Notes: a model not told the origin generated them from the letters alone. 64,000 bases of DNA from Polaribacter aestuariivivens (GCF_005885675.1 NZ_VANR01000001.1:558001-622000); one strand, 5' to 3'. Positions 51,793 to 61,670 are shown, numbered from the stretch's first letter. Numbers and translations are program-made.

Positions 51793-53328
51793 ATGCTCGT
51801 TAAAGTTTTTGGTTCTGCTGTTTTTGGTATTGAAGCAACTACAATTACTGTAGAAGTGAATATTGATAAAGGAATTGGTTATCACTTAGTAGGTTTGCCA
51901 GATAAAGCTGTAAGCGAAAGTTCTTTTAGAATTTCTGCTGCTTTAAATAATAATAATTACAAACTTCCTGGAAAAAAAATCATCATAAATATGGCACCTG
52001 CAGACATTCGTAAAGAAGGTGCAGCTTATGATTTAACCCTAGCAATAGGCATTCTTACAGCTTCTAATCAAATACAATCTACAAATATTAATGACTATAT
52101 TATCATGGGCGAACTTTCTTTAGACGGAAGTTTACAACCCATTAGAGGCGTATTGCCAATGGCAATTAAAGCAAGAGAAGAAGGTTTTAAACACTTTATT
52201 TTACCAAAAGAAAATGCTAAAGAAGCAGCTATTGTAAGTGATTTAGAGGTTTTAGGAGTAGATAATATTATGGAGGTAATTAATCATTTTAATAATGATA
52301 AAAAAATTGAACCTACAATTGTAGATACTCGAGCAGAGTTTTATAAAAATATCGATTTTCCAGAATTCGACTTTTCTGATGTAAAAGGTCAAGAATCTAT
52401 AAAACGCTGTATGGAAATTGCTGCTGCTGGTGGTCATAATATTATTTTAATTGGTCCTCCAGGTTCTGGAAAAACAATGTTAGCCAAAAGATTGCCAAGT
52501 ATTTTACCTCCAATGACATTGCACGAAGCCTTAGAAACAACAAAAATTCATTCTGTAGTTGGTAAAACAAAAAACGAAGGTTTAATGTATCAACGACCTT
52601 TTAGAAGTCCACATCATACAATTTCCAATGTTGCTCTTGTTGGTGGAGGCCAATATCCAAAACCTGGAGAAATTTCATTATCTCATAATGGTGTACTGTT
52701 TTTAGACGAATTACCAGAATTTAAAAGAGAGGTTTTAGAAGTTATGAGACAACCTTTAGAAGATAGAGACGTTACCATTTCTAGAGCAAAGTTTACAGTA
52801 ACATATCCATGTAGTTTTATGCTAGTAGCTAGCATGAATCCAAGTCCCTCTGGTTTTTTTAACGACCCAAATTCGCCAATGACCTCTACTCCACAGGAAA
52901 TGCAACGTTATTTAAGTAAAATTTCTGGACCTCTTTTAGATAGAATTGACATTCATATTGAAGTTACTCCTGTTCCTTTTGAAAAATTATCTGAAGAACG
53001 AAAAGGAGAGTCTTCTGTAGAAATTAGAAAACGAGTTACAGCTTCAAGAGAAATACAATCTAAACGTTTTAAGGATTTTGAAAACATACATTATAATGCA
53101 CAAATGAATGTGAAACAAATTCGTAAATTTTGTATCTTATCAGAAGAAAGTAAATTACTTTTAAAAACTGCAATGGAAAAACTAAATTTGTCTGCAAGAG
53201 CTTATGATCGTATTTTAAAAGTATCAAGAACCATTGCAGATTTAGCGAATAGTGAAGCCATTGCTCCAGATCATATTGCAGAAGCTATACAATATAGAAG
53301 TTTGGATAGAGATGGTTGGCTAGGGTAA
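51793..53328 (+). CDS. comM: YifB/ComM-type AAA+ helicase
   Basis: A 511-residue Mg-chelatase-type AAA+ ATPase. The N-terminal domain (VFGIEATTITVEVNIDKG) is a ribosomal-S5-like fold, then Walker A GPPGSGKTMLAKRLP, Walker B in GVLFLDELPEF and a C-terminal Mg-chelatase segment with RAYDRILKVSRTIADL. ComM in Vibrio is a hexameric helicase that aids branch migration of incoming single-stranded DNA in natural transformation; the same use is likely here but not shown. Full length. It has its own terminator-isolated transcription. Confidence 0.92.
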   Translation: MLVKVFGSAVFGIEATTITVEVNIDKGIGYHLVGLPDKAVSESSFRISAALNNNNYKLPGKKIIINMAPADIRKEGAAYDLTLAIGILTASNQIQSTNINDYIIMGELSLDGSLQPIRGVLPMAIKAREEGFKHFILPKENAKEAAIVSDLEVLGVDNIMEVINHFNNDKKIEPTIVDTRAEFYKNIDFPEFDFSDVKGQESIKRCMEIAAAGGHNIILIGPPGSGKTMLAKRLPSILPPMTLHEALETTKIHSVVGKTKNEGLMYQRPFRSPHHTISNVALVGGGQYPKPGEISLSHNGVLFLDELPEFKREVLEVMRQPLEDRDVTISRAKFTVTYPCSFMLVASMNPSPSGFFNDPNSPMTSTPQEMQRYLSKISGPLLDRIDIHIEVTPVPFEKLSEERKGESSVEIRKRVTASREIQSKRFKDFENIHYNAQMNVKQIRKFCILSEESKLLLKTAMEKLNLSARAYDRILKVSRTIADLANSEAIAPDHIAEAIQYRSLDRDGWLG

Positions 53329-53368
53329 TTAAGTACAGCAATTTATTTTAAACTTAAAAAAGTAAAAT

Positions 53369-53974
53369 ATGTTAACAAAACTAAATACTACAAACAGAGT
53401 AAATATAGGTTTATCGCTTGCAATTGTATTTTTATTGGTATTGGCTACTAATAGAATTGATAAAAGACATTTTGAAACTGTACAAAACACTTTAAACACC
53501 ATACATAATGATAGAATTTTAGCACAAGACTATGTTTATAAAATGAGTGGGATTTTACATCAAAAAAGAATTTTACTTTTAGATAGTACAGCTATTGATA
53601 AAGAAATAGTTTTAAACACGCAATTTGAAACGTTAATTGATGTTTTTGCAAAAACTAAATTAACCACAAATGAATCTAAAAAATTTAAAAGTTTACAAAA
53701 GAATTTTAACGAACTTAATAAAATAGAGCAAAGTAATTTTAATAGTGGTAACAACAAAAATGTAACGAAGTATTTAGATGCTTTGGAAACCGATTTAAAT
53801 AATTTGGCTTTAATACAAGTATCTGAAAGTAAAAACTTAATTAGTATTGCTCAAAAATCGTTGGATAACAACAAGTTTATATCTAACTTAGAAATTGGGT
53901 TTTTAATTTTAGTTGGTTTTATAGTACAATTTGTTATTTTTTATAGGGTAAAAAAACAAAAAAGTGAATTATAA
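53369..53974 (+). CDS. Membrane protein with four-helix MCP-type sensor domain, no signalling domain
   Basis: A 201-residue protein with a transmembrane helix at about 13-29 (IGLSLAIVFLLVLAT), a periplasmic helical domain of about 145 residues resembling 4HB_MCP ligand-binding bundles (Asn/Lys/Leu-rich helices around HQKRILLLDS), a second helix at about 175-193 (EIGFLILVGFIVQFVIF) and a 10-residue cytoplasmic tail. A chemoreceptor or kinase would have a long signalling part; it is absent, so this is either a standalone sensor or a membrane anchor acting through partners. It is followed by an intergenic repeat. Confidence 0.72.
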   Translation: MLTKLNTTNRVNIGLSLAIVFLLVLATNRIDKRHFETVQNTLNTIHNDRILAQDYVYKMSGILHQKRILLLDSTAIDKEIVLNTQFETLIDVFAKTKLTTNESKKFKSLQKNFNELNKIEQSNFNSGNNKNVTKYLDALETDLNNLALIQVSESKNLISIAQKSLDNNKFISNLEIGFLILVGFIVQFVIFYRVKKQKSEL

Positions 53975-54018
53975 CATCTAGTTACTAAACGAGGTTACAA
54001 TAGGCTAGCAAACAAGTG

Positions 54019-54101
54019 TAGCCCTGATTGAGTGGCTTGTTTGAGCTCTTTTATCTCTTGGAAAAGAGATAAAAAGCGAGTAACGAAAGCAGGAAATAGC
54101 T
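54019..54101. repeat. Flavobacterial intergenic repeat (TAGCCCTGATTG...GGAAATAGCT), copy 1
   Basis: The ends TAGCCCTGATTG and AGGAAATAGCT match an interspersed element I recall from many flavobacterial genomes. Its core is a hairpin, TTTTATCTCTT / AAGAGATAAAA with loop GGAA (54049-54074). It lies between the convergent orphan-sensor and helicase genes and could act as a terminator. A related copy lies between sucB and sucA. Confidence 0.7.
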
Positions 54102-54110
54102 TCAAAAAAA

Positions 54111-56513
54111 CTATGCTTCCATAGACATTAAAACCATTTTCAATTCCATGTAGGTAATATCGGAATCTACCTTTTCTTTAAGAGCCGTTAAACCCTTTAC
54201 ATCATCAGCTTCTTCAATTTGATTGCGGATTTTTTTATAGCGTTTTAATTCAATTAATTCCAACACATCTATGTCGCCAGAAGAAATGTAATTCGCCAAA
54301 TGATTTTCGATAGTTCCTGCTGTTAAACTGCGTTCTTTGGCAATTTCTTTGATTGATAACCCTGATTTAAACAACTCAAAAGAAATTTGTTTTGTAGGTT
54401 TTTTATCTTCTTTTTTCTGCTCGTTAAATTTGTTTATTCCGTTTTCTGAGCAGTAATTATTAATAACTTCTAAAATTTCATCTCCATATTTTGCTACTCG
54501 AGTTTTACCCATTCCTTTTACTTTTAATAATTCTTTTGAGGTTCTTGGTAACTCATCGCACATGGCGTATAAAGTTTCTTGGGTAAATATTTGAAACGCA
54601 GGAATATTTTCTGCGATTCGAATTTCGTCTCGTAATTCTCGTAGTTTTAAAGCCAAAATTGGATCGCGTTTCGAAGCAACTTTTTTCTTCTTTTTAGGTT
54701 CCATTTTTTGTAAAACCGCTTTTGCTCTTACTTCTAAATACGTCTGAACTTTAAATCCTGTAGTCATTTTTTTTAAGGCGAATAACTTTTCTTCTAACTT
54801 TTCTTGAAGTGAATCAAATTGTTTCGAAAAATCTTTTTTAACAGCTTTATTATCTGTGGAAAAATTAATGGCATCTAAAGGTTTTGAAATGTTATTTTGT
54901 GTGTGATTTAAAAAATAGGCAACTGCTTTTGTAAATCGCTCATGAATTTTGGAACTGTTTTCTGGAAGTACATTGTCTTCCGAAAGCATTTTTAGTTGAT
55001 TTTTAAATCCGTTTGAAACTTTCATTAAAGCAATTACTCCATCATCTTTTATGGTTTGCAGATGATCAATTACATCGCCTTTTATACTGGTTTGATTTTT
55101 ATAAAAAATATCAATTAATCTAGAAACTGGATACAAAAATGGTTGGTAATCAAACAATTCCGAAATTAAATTGAGTTGAAATTCAATTTCAGATTGGTTT
55201 AAAATATTTTCGTCAGGATGATTTTCTTCAATTTCTTGATTAAATACGCTAACGGTTTTATCGTTAATAATTGCGTTGCTGGTTATAGGTGTTTTTAAAA
55301 CCAAACCTTCCAAAGAGGTACACCTACTTAACGCTACATAAGTTTGCCCGTGAGCAAAAGAAGCCTCAGCATCTATTATTGCTTTTTCGAAGGTTAAACC
55401 CTGACTTTTATGAATAGTAATTGCCCAAGCCAAACGTAATGGAATTTGTGAAAAAGCACCCACCAAATCTTCTTTTATCTCTTTAGTTTCCTCATTTATA
55501 GAGTAATTAATATTAGACCATGTTTCTTTTTCTGTAACAATTTCATCAACTTCATTACCACATTGTACGGTTACAGAGGTTTTAGAAATGTCTGTAATAA
55601 TTCCTATTTTTCCGTTGAAATATCTTTTTTCTTGAGAAGAATCGTTTTTAATAAACATGACTTGTGCACCTACTTTTAATTCTAATTTCGCTGCATTTGG
55701 ATACGAGTTTTCACTGAATTTTCCTGAAATTTCAGCTTCAAAAAAACGACTTTTATTGGTAATTTTATTCAGCTCTGAATTGTTGATTAAATTCGCTCTG
55801 TTATTATGTGTTGTTAGTGTAATATACCCTTCCTCTTTACTTGGCGAGAAAGTTGGATTATAACGTTCGTTTAAAATTTTGGCAGATGTTGAAGATAAAT
55901 TATCGTTTCGAATTTCATTTAAAATAGTAATAAAATCTTCGTTTTTCTGACGATAAATATGTTTTAATTCAATAGAAACTACATTTGCTTCTTGAAAAGC
56001 TTTTGAACTAAAAAAGTAAACAGTTTCATAATGATTTTGAAGCAAACTCCATTCATTTGGACGAACAACTGGCGCCAATTGTTGTAAATCGCCAATCATT
56101 AAAATTTGTGCACCACCAAATACTTTATTTCGATTTTTATAACGACGCATCACTTGATCAATGCCATCTAATAAATCTGCACGAACCATAGAAATTTCAT
56201 CGATAATTACTAAATCTAATGATTTTATAATATCAATTTTTGTTTTTGAAAATCTGCGTTGTTGGTTATTTGGAGACTGATTTGGTAAAATAGGTCCAAA
56301 AGGCATTTGAAAAAAAGAATGAATGGTAACGCCTTTTGCATTAATTGCTGCAACTCCTGTTGGTGCAACAATAACCATTCTTTTTAATGATTCTTTTTTA
56401 ATTTGATGTAAAAAAGTAGTTTTTCCTGTTCCTGCTTTTCCAGTGATAAACAGATTTCTATCCGTTTTTTCGATGAAATTTATTGCAAGCTCAAGTTCTT
56501 TATTTTCAATCAT
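54111..56513 (-). CDS. PIF1-type helicase with HRDC and C-terminal HTH domains
   Basis: An 800-residue superfamily-1 helicase. The motor (about 1-430) has Walker A GKAGTGKTTFL at 25-35, Walker B LVIIDEISMVRADLLDG, a motif II-III PIF1 pattern and the motif VI-type region HGQTYVALSRCTSL. The middle (about 440-600) is helical linker; an HRDC-like domain follows (about 620-690, LREIRD-like helices with LLKVKGMGKTRVAKYG), then an HTH region (about 715-770, LSIKEIAKERSLTAGTIENH). HRDC and HTH modules add DNA-structure or sequence contacts. It may unwind DNA at replication or repair sites. Monocistronic, leftward. Confidence 0.9.
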   Translation of the reverse strand: MIENKELELAINFIEKTDRNLFITGKAGTGKTTFLHQIKKESLKRMVIVAPTGVAAINAKGVTIHSFFQMPFGPILPNQSPNNQQRRFSKTKIDIIKSLDLVIIDEISMVRADLLDGIDQVMRRYKNRNKVFGGAQILMIGDLQQLAPVVRPNEWSLLQNHYETVYFFSSKAFQEANVVSIELKHIYRQKNEDFITILNEIRNDNLSSTSAKILNERYNPTFSPSKEEGYITLTTHNNRANLINNSELNKITNKSRFFEAEISGKFSENSYPNAAKLELKVGAQVMFIKNDSSQEKRYFNGKIGIITDISKTSVTVQCGNEVDEIVTEKETWSNINYSINEETKEIKEDLVGAFSQIPLRLAWAITIHKSQGLTFEKAIIDAEASFAHGQTYVALSRCTSLEGLVLKTPITSNAIINDKTVSVFNQEIEENHPDENILNQSEIEFQLNLISELFDYQPFLYPVSRLIDIFYKNQTSIKGDVIDHLQTIKDDGVIALMKVSNGFKNQLKMLSEDNVLPENSSKIHERFTKAVAYFLNHTQNNISKPLDAINFSTDNKAVKKDFSKQFDSLQEKLEEKLFALKKMTTGFKVQTYLEVRAKAVLQKMEPKKKKKVASKRDPILALKLRELRDEIRIAENIPAFQIFTQETLYAMCDELPRTSKELLKVKGMGKTRVAKYGDEILEVINNYCSENGINKFNEQKKEDKKPTKQISFELFKSGLSIKEIAKERSLTAGTIENHLANYISSGDIDVLELIELKRYKKIRNQIEEADDVKGLTALKEKVDSDITYMELKMVLMSMEA

Positions 56514-56680
56514 TTCAATTTCTACTTTCCTTTTAAAAACTTTTAAATTTTATTTGTTATTTCTTTTGATAAAATCTTATTATAAATTGCTATTTGTTGT
56601 GATTAAATTACCAAAAATTTCTATGCTGTTTCAACATTATCAGATATTGCAAAAGATTTCGAAAGATACTAAAATAAAAA

Positions 56681-56704
56681 AATCTCAAGCGTTAACTTGA
56701 GATT
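56681..56704 (-). terminator. Intrinsic terminator of the outer-membrane gene
   Basis: Stem AATCTCAAG / CTTGAGATT with loop CGTTAA; on the minus strand it is followed by a T-rich run. Confidence 0.85.
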
Positions 56705-56727
56705 GAATTCCTTAGATCTCTAACAAT

Positions 56728-57312
56728 TTATTTGAATGGGTTACCACTAAAAGTAATACCTATTGCATTTGCATTGTAAGTTTTATTAGAAGAATCTTGA
56801 TAATTCATGATCGTATAACTTATACCAATCCATTTCCAGCCAAATTCGAATTTAGGTCCAAAGCCTCCAGTAAAAGTTTCATTAGCCCCTAAACCATCTG
56901 CATTGAATTTAATATTTTGATGAGAAACAATTCCTGCCGCTAATCTAAAATCTTTTCCAATCATATAATTTGCAGATAAATCTAGTGGAATTCTTGTTAA
57001 AGTAATATTATAGTTTGTTGCCTTTGTGGTTACATATTTAAAACCAACAGTTGCTCTTAAAGAAAATTTTTGTGATTCAGAAAAAAATAATTCTCCTCCT
57101 GCAAAAATGGTACCTCCTTGACCTGCATTTACAGATTGGTTGCTATCGTCTTCAAAATAAATTTCTGCAACGCTATCACCTCCAAATTCCAAAGCACCAC
57201 CTAATAAAAATTTTAATTTTAAAGGATTTTTATTTTCTACAGTATTTTCTTGAGCATTTAAATTAAAAATACACATAGAAAAAAGCAATACACATATTTT
57301 AATAGTTTTCAT
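56728..57312 (-). CDS. Outer-membrane beta-barrel hypothetical protein
   Basis: A 194-residue protein with signal peptide KICVLLFSMCIFNLNA and a mature part of alternating hydrophobic strands (LKLKFLLGGALEFGGD, FSLRATVGFKYVTTKATNY, FEFGWKWIGISYTIMNY), ending in GITFSGNPFK with a terminal aromatic pattern near the end. This fits an 8-stranded barrel of about 170 residues. No named family is evident. It is downstream of nothing on its strand and ends at a terminator. Confidence 0.75.
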   Translation of the reverse strand: MKTIKICVLLFSMCIFNLNAQENTVENKNPLKLKFLLGGALEFGGDSVAEIYFEDDSNQSVNAGQGGTIFAGGELFFSESQKFSLRATVGFKYVTTKATNYNITLTRIPLDLSANYMIGKDFRLAAGIVSHQNIKFNADGLGANETFTGGFGPKFEFGWKWIGISYTIMNYQDSSNKTYNANAIGITFSGNPFK

Positions 57313-57355
57313 TTTATAAAAATTTAATAAAGTAATATTTTTTTGATTTTATCCT

Positions 57356-57387
57356 AAAAAATCCCAAGTTCTAACCTAGGATTTTTT
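57356..57387 (-). terminator. Terminator of the sucAB operon
   Basis: AAAAAATCC and GGATTTTTT form a stem around CAAGTTCTAACCTA; on the minus strand T residues follow. It is downstream of sucB. Confidence 0.8.
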
Positions 57388-57412
57388 ATATTCTCATTTG
57401 TGAAACTGACTA

Positions 57413-58639
57413 CTACATTTCTAATGCTTTTGTAGGATTGTTATCCATTAATAATTCAACTGGATTTTCTAATGCTTCTTTAACAGCTACTAAAAAACCT
57501 ACAGATTCACGACCATCAATAATTCTATGATCGTAAGACAATGCAACATACATAATTGGTGCAATGGTAACTGCCCCATCAACTGCAATAGGTCTGTTTA
57601 CAATATTGTGCATTCCTAAAATTCCACTTTGTGGAGGATTTATTATTGGTGTAGACAACATAGAACCGAAAACACCACCATTGGTAATTGTAAAAGTTCC
57701 TCCTGTCATTTCATCAATAGTAATTTGTCCATCTCTAGCACGTAAAGCCAAACGTTTCACTTCACTTTCTACTCCTCTAAAAGATAAGTTTTCCGCATTT
57801 CTAATTACAGGAACCATTAAACCTTTTGGTCCAGATACTGCAATAGAAATATCTTGAAAATCGTGTTTTATTTGATAATCTCCATCTATCATAGAATTTA
57901 CATCAGGGTACATTTTTAAAGCCCTCACAACCGCTAAAGTAAAGAAAGACATAAACCCTAAACCAACTCCGTGTTTTGCTTTAAAGTCTTCTTTATATTC
58001 TTTACGTAAATCAAAAATTGGTTGCATGTTCACCTCGTTAAATGTTGTTAACATGGCAGTTTCGCTTTTTACAGCTACCAAACGTTCTGCTACTTTTCTA
58101 CGTAACATAGACATTTTCTTACGCTCTGTTCCACGAGTTCCATTAGCAGGCTGTGTTCCCATAGATGGAACTGCTTTTACAGCATCATCTTTGGTAATTC
58201 TACCATCTTTTCCAGTTCCTTTTATTGAAGAACCATCCATTCCTTTTTCTGCTAATACTTTTTTCGCTGCTGGTGATGCAACTCCAGAAGCATATGTTTC
58301 TTTCTTCTCTTGGCTTGGAGCATCTGCTTTTTCTTTAGTAGGCGCTTCTTTTGTAGGTTTAGAATCTGTTTTTTCAGTGGTATCTCCCTCAGGTTTTTTA
58401 CCATCAGTATCTATTAAACAAACCACTTCTCCAACAGCAACAGCATCACCTTCTTCTGCTTTTAAAGTAATTATTCCACTTTCTTCAGCTGGTAATTCTA
58501 ATGTAGCTTTGTCAGAGTCTACTTCTGCAATTGGTTGATCTTTTTCAACGTAATCTCCATCTTCAACTAACCAAGTTGCAATTTCTACTTCTGTAATTGA
58601 TTCTCCTGGAGAAGGAACTTTCATTTCTAAAACACTCAT
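57413..58639 (-). CDS. sucB: Dihydrolipoyllysine succinyltransferase (E2 of 2-oxoglutarate dehydrogenase)
   Basis: The core of the 2-oxoglutarate dehydrogenase complex in the TCA cycle. The 408 residues have a lipoyl domain with lipoylated K44 ([13 protein letters not shown]), a linker rich in Lys, Glu, Thr and Pro (about 85-115), a peripheral subunit-binding domain ([16 protein letters not shown]), and the catalytic domain with [16 protein letters not shown] (HxxxDG). It follows sucA after 146 bases that contain a palindromic repeat, so the two genes may be cotranscribed despite it. Confidence 0.96.
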   Translation of the reverse strand: MSVLEMKVPSPGESITEVEIATWLVEDGDYVEKDQPIAEVDSDKATLELPAEESGIITLKAEEGDAVAVGEVVCLIDTDGKKPEGDTTEKTDSKPTKEAPTKEKADAPSQEKKETYASGVASPAAKKVLAEKGMDGSSIKGTGKDGRITKDDAVKAVPSMGTQPANGTRGTERKKMSMLRRKVAERLVAVKSETAMLTTFNEVNMQPIFDLRKEYKEDFKAKHGVGLGFMSFFTLAVVRALKMYPDVNSMIDGDYQIKHDFQDISIAVSGPKGLMVPVIRNAENLSFRGVESEVKRLALRARDGQITIDEMTGGTFTITNGGVFGSMLSTPIINPPQSGILGMHNIVNRPIAVDGAVTIAPIMYVALSYDHRIIDGRESVGFLVAVKEALENPVELLMDNNPTKALEM

Positions 58640-58708
58640 GGTTTCTTATTTTATTTATGCTGAACTTGTTTCAGCACCTCAATTTAATTATTTTATTTTT
58701 ATTTTTTA

Positions 58709-58783
58709 GGCGTTTTAACAGGCTTTCCACTATATCTTTTTGCTAAAAAAAAGCAAAAAGGATGTCGTTTCAATCCTTAACGC
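58709..58783. repeat. Flavobacterial intergenic repeat inside sucAB, copy 2
   Basis: Starts GGCGTTTTAA and ends CCTTAACGC, with a central hairpin CTTTTTGCT / AGCAAAAAG around seven A (58736-58760). The GCTTTCCACTATATC section parallels the element at 54019-54101. It begins 3 bases from the sucA stop. It may be a partial attenuator in the operon or a passive insertion. Confidence 0.65.
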
Positions 58784-58785
58784 GC

Positions 58786-61518
58786 TTACTCATTACTAAA
58801 AACACTGTCAATAACCGCTTTATGACGCTTTTTGAATCTGGTGCTGGAACCTGCTGCTGGAACAGCATAGTATTTACGAGAACGAACATTTAATTTTACC
58901 AAATCGAAACGTTCTAACATAAAGCTCCAAGCGCCCATGTTTCTTGGTTCTTCTTGTGCCCAAATATAATCTTTCACATTTGGATATCTATCTATGACTT
59001 TCTGTAATTTTTCTATATGCAATGGAAATAATTGTTCAATTCTTACCAAAGCAATATCTTCTCTTTCTAAGTTTTCTCTTTCTTCTAATAAATCGTAATA
59101 GAATTTACCCATACAGAAAACCAACTTTGTAACCTTTTCTGGGGTTATAGTATCGTCTATTACTTCTTGAAATTCACCAGTTGCTAAATCTTCGATAGAA
59201 GAAATTACTTTAGGGTGACGTAATAAACTTTTCGGAGTAAATACAACCAATGGTTTTCTATAATCACGTTTCATTTGACGACGTAATAAGTGATAGAAAT
59301 TTGCTGGTGTTGTACAATTAGCCAACGTCATGTTATCTTCTGCACATAATTGTAAATAACGTTCTATTCTTGCTGAAGAATGTTCTGAACCTTGGCCTTC
59401 ATAACCATGAGGTAATAAAACTACAATTCCGTTTTGTAGTTTCCATTTATCTTCTGCAGCAGAAATATATTGATCAAACATGATTTGTGCTCCGTTTGAA
59501 AAATCTCCAAACTGTGCTTCCCAAATGGTTAATGTATTTGGATTAGCCATTGCATATCCATAATCAAAACCTAATACTCCATATTCAGATAAAAGAGAGT
59601 TGTAGATGTACATTTTCCCTTTATTATCTGGATTTGTATTTAATAAATTTATTCTTTCTTCTGTAACTTCGTCTCTTAAAATTGCATGCCTGTGTGAAAA
59701 AGTTCCTCTTTCTACATCTTGTCCAGAAATTCTAACATTAAAACCTTCTTCCATTAAAGAACCATAGGCTAAAGTTTCTGCCATACCCCAATCTAATTGG
59801 TTTGTTTCAAAAACCATGTTAGCTCTTCCTTTTAAAATACGTTCTGCTTTTCTAACAAATTTTACACCTTTTGGAACTGTGGAAACTACTTTAGAAATAT
59901 TTTTTAATTGATTTACGCTGTAAGAAGTATCTACAGCTTCTAACATACTTTCCAGTTCTTCACGTTCAAAACCTTCCCATGTAGATTGCATAAATTCTTT
60001 TACTTTAGAAGTTTTATCTTCCTTAGATAAATCGAACTCGCGCTCTAACATTCCTTTAAATTCTGATGTAATTTCAGATAGGTAATCTTTATCTATGCTA
60101 CCTTCCTCTAATAATTTACCTGCATAAATATCTTTAACATTTTCATGTTTTGAGATGGCTTTGTATAGTTTTGGCTGTGTAAAACGAGGTTCATCACCTT
60201 CGTTATGTCCATATTTTCTATATCCTAATAAATCTATGAAAATATCAGTTTTAAACCGCATTCTAAATTCTAATGCCATTGTCATTGCATGACAAACTGC
60301 TTCTGTATCATCCGCATTTACATGTAAAACTGGCGATAATGTTACCTTACCTACATCTGTACAGTAAGTACTTGAACGCGCATCTAAGTAATTTGTAGTA
60401 AAACCTATTTGATTATTTACTACTATGTGAATTGTTCCTCCAGTTTTGTAGCCATTTAGTTTTGCCATTTGAACCACTTCATAGGCGATTCCTTGGCCCG
60501 CAATTGCTGCATCTCCATGAATTACTATTGGAAGAATTTTACTAGAATCTCCATCGTACTTTCTATCAATTTTTGCTCTTGTGATTCCTTCTGCAACAGC
60601 TGCTACAGTTTCTAAGTGAGATGGATTTGGCACTAAATTCATTTTTATTTCATTACCATCTCTATACGTTTTACTTAAGGTTAAACCTAAGTGGTATTTT
60701 ACATCACCATCAATATCATCATCTTCAAAATCTTTACCTTCAAATTCACTAAACAAATCTCTTACAGGCTTTTTAAATATGTTTACTAAAGTATTTAAAC
60801 GACCTCTGTGTGCCATACCTAATACACATTCTTTTACCCCAAACGTTTCAGCTGCTTCTCTTAGAGCGACACTTATTCCTGGAATTAATGCCTCTCCTCC
60901 TTCCAAAGAAAATCTTTTTTGACCTACATATTTAGTTTGCAAAAAACTCTCAAAAGTAACAGCCTGATTTAGCTTTCCTAAAATATATTTTTTTGCTTCA
61001 ATTGAGTATTTTGGATGGTTGTCATTTTCATTTAAACGATTTTGCCACCATTTTAATTTTTCTGGATTTCGCATATACATATACTCTACTCCAATAGAGT
61101 CGCAGTATATATTTTTTAAATGATCTATGATTTCAGATAGTTTAACTCTACCTAAACCTAAAACATCGCCAGCAGAAAATTCTTTATCAAGATCGTCTTT
61201 TGTCAAACCAAACTCTTCAATTTCTAGAGTTGGTTTGTATTGCCTTCTTTCTCTTACAGGATTTGTTTTTGTAAATAAATGACCACGTGTTCTGTAACCG
61301 TTTATTAAGTCTACAACTAAAAACTCTTTTTTTACTTCTTGTGGAATTTCTGAAGAATTTTTTACGTCCGTTAAAGAATAGTCTTCATTTGCTAAATCAT
61401 AACCTTGAAAAAAACTTCTCCAACTTGGTTCAATTGCATCTGGATTAACTAAGTATTGATCGTATAAATCGGCTATAAAGCCTGTATGTGCTGCGTTTAA
61501 GAACGAAAATTTGTCCAT
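58786..61518 (-). CDS. sucA: 2-oxoglutarate dehydrogenase E1
   Basis: A thiamine-diphosphate enzyme that decarboxylates 2-oxoglutarate. The 910 residues have the N-terminal subunit-binding region (FLNAAHTGFIADLYDQYLVN), the ThDP pocket with GMAHRGRLNTLVN, the GDAAIAGQG motif and the C-terminal pyrimidine segment VLLPHGYEGQGSEHSSARIERY. The active-site sequence AHRGRLNTL and the length are characteristic. It reads leftward from a good TATTTTTG box (61558-61565) and is followed by sucB. The E3 component Lpd is at 29585. Confidence 0.97.
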   Translation of the reverse strand: MDKFSFLNAAHTGFIADLYDQYLVNPDAIEPSWRSFFQGYDLANEDYSLTDVKNSSEIPQEVKKEFLVVDLINGYRTRGHLFTKTNPVRERRQYKPTLEIEEFGLTKDDLDKEFSAGDVLGLGRVKLSEIIDHLKNIYCDSIGVEYMYMRNPEKLKWWQNRLNENDNHPKYSIEAKKYILGKLNQAVTFESFLQTKYVGQKRFSLEGGEALIPGISVALREAAETFGVKECVLGMAHRGRLNTLVNIFKKPVRDLFSEFEGKDFEDDDIDGDVKYHLGLTLSKTYRDGNEIKMNLVPNPSHLETVAAVAEGITRAKIDRKYDGDSSKILPIVIHGDAAIAGQGIAYEVVQMAKLNGYKTGGTIHIVVNNQIGFTTNYLDARSSTYCTDVGKVTLSPVLHVNADDTEAVCHAMTMALEFRMRFKTDIFIDLLGYRKYGHNEGDEPRFTQPKLYKAISKHENVKDIYAGKLLEEGSIDKDYLSEITSEFKGMLEREFDLSKEDKTSKVKEFMQSTWEGFEREELESMLEAVDTSYSVNQLKNISKVVSTVPKGVKFVRKAERILKGRANMVFETNQLDWGMAETLAYGSLMEEGFNVRISGQDVERGTFSHRHAILRDEVTEERINLLNTNPDNKGKMYIYNSLLSEYGVLGFDYGYAMANPNTLTIWEAQFGDFSNGAQIMFDQYISAAEDKWKLQNGIVVLLPHGYEGQGSEHSSARIERYLQLCAEDNMTLANCTTPANFYHLLRRQMKRDYRKPLVVFTPKSLLRHPKVISSIEDLATGEFQEVIDDTITPEKVTKLVFCMGKFYYDLLEERENLEREDIALVRIEQLFPLHIEKLQKVIDRYPNVKDYIWAQEEPRNMGAWSFMLERFDLVKLNVRSRKYYAVPAAGSSTRFKKRHKAVIDSVFSNE

Positions 61519-61557
61519 ATAATTTTTTGTGCTTTGTATATAAGCTTATTCTAGAAA

Positions 61558-61565
61558 CAAAAATA
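61558..61565 (-). promoter_or_regulatory. Candidate -7 box for sucA-sucB
   Basis: Read leftward this is TATTTTTG, an exact TAnnTTTG, 39 bases before the sucA start. Confidence 0.5.
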
Positions 61566-61639
61566 CAATATTTGAAATAAAGGAAGAATTTATTTTTGTT
61601 ATAAAAATTCAAAAAAAATTTATTTTTTTTTGAATTTTA

Positions 61640-61670
61640 TTTGGAGATGTATTAAAAAGATATATATTTG
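61640..61670 (+). promoter_or_regulatory. Bacteroidota promoter of the tRNA cluster
   Basis: TTTG at 61640-61643, exactly 19 bases, then TATATTTG at 61663-61670. Both boxes and the spacing match the known Bacteroidota sigma-ABfr consensus (TTTG-N19-TAnnTTTG). The first tRNA starts 31 bases after the box. Confidence 0.85.

Noticed and set aside
54111..56513. Mobile element or defence island around the PIF1 helicase
   Set aside because: No integrase, transposase, restriction gene or nuclease is present; flanks are chromosomal genes and a short repeat.
58026..58538. 170-residue open frame antisense to sucB
   Set aside because: It covers the lipoyl and linker region in the other strand. Its low complexity comes from the repetitive linker of SucB.
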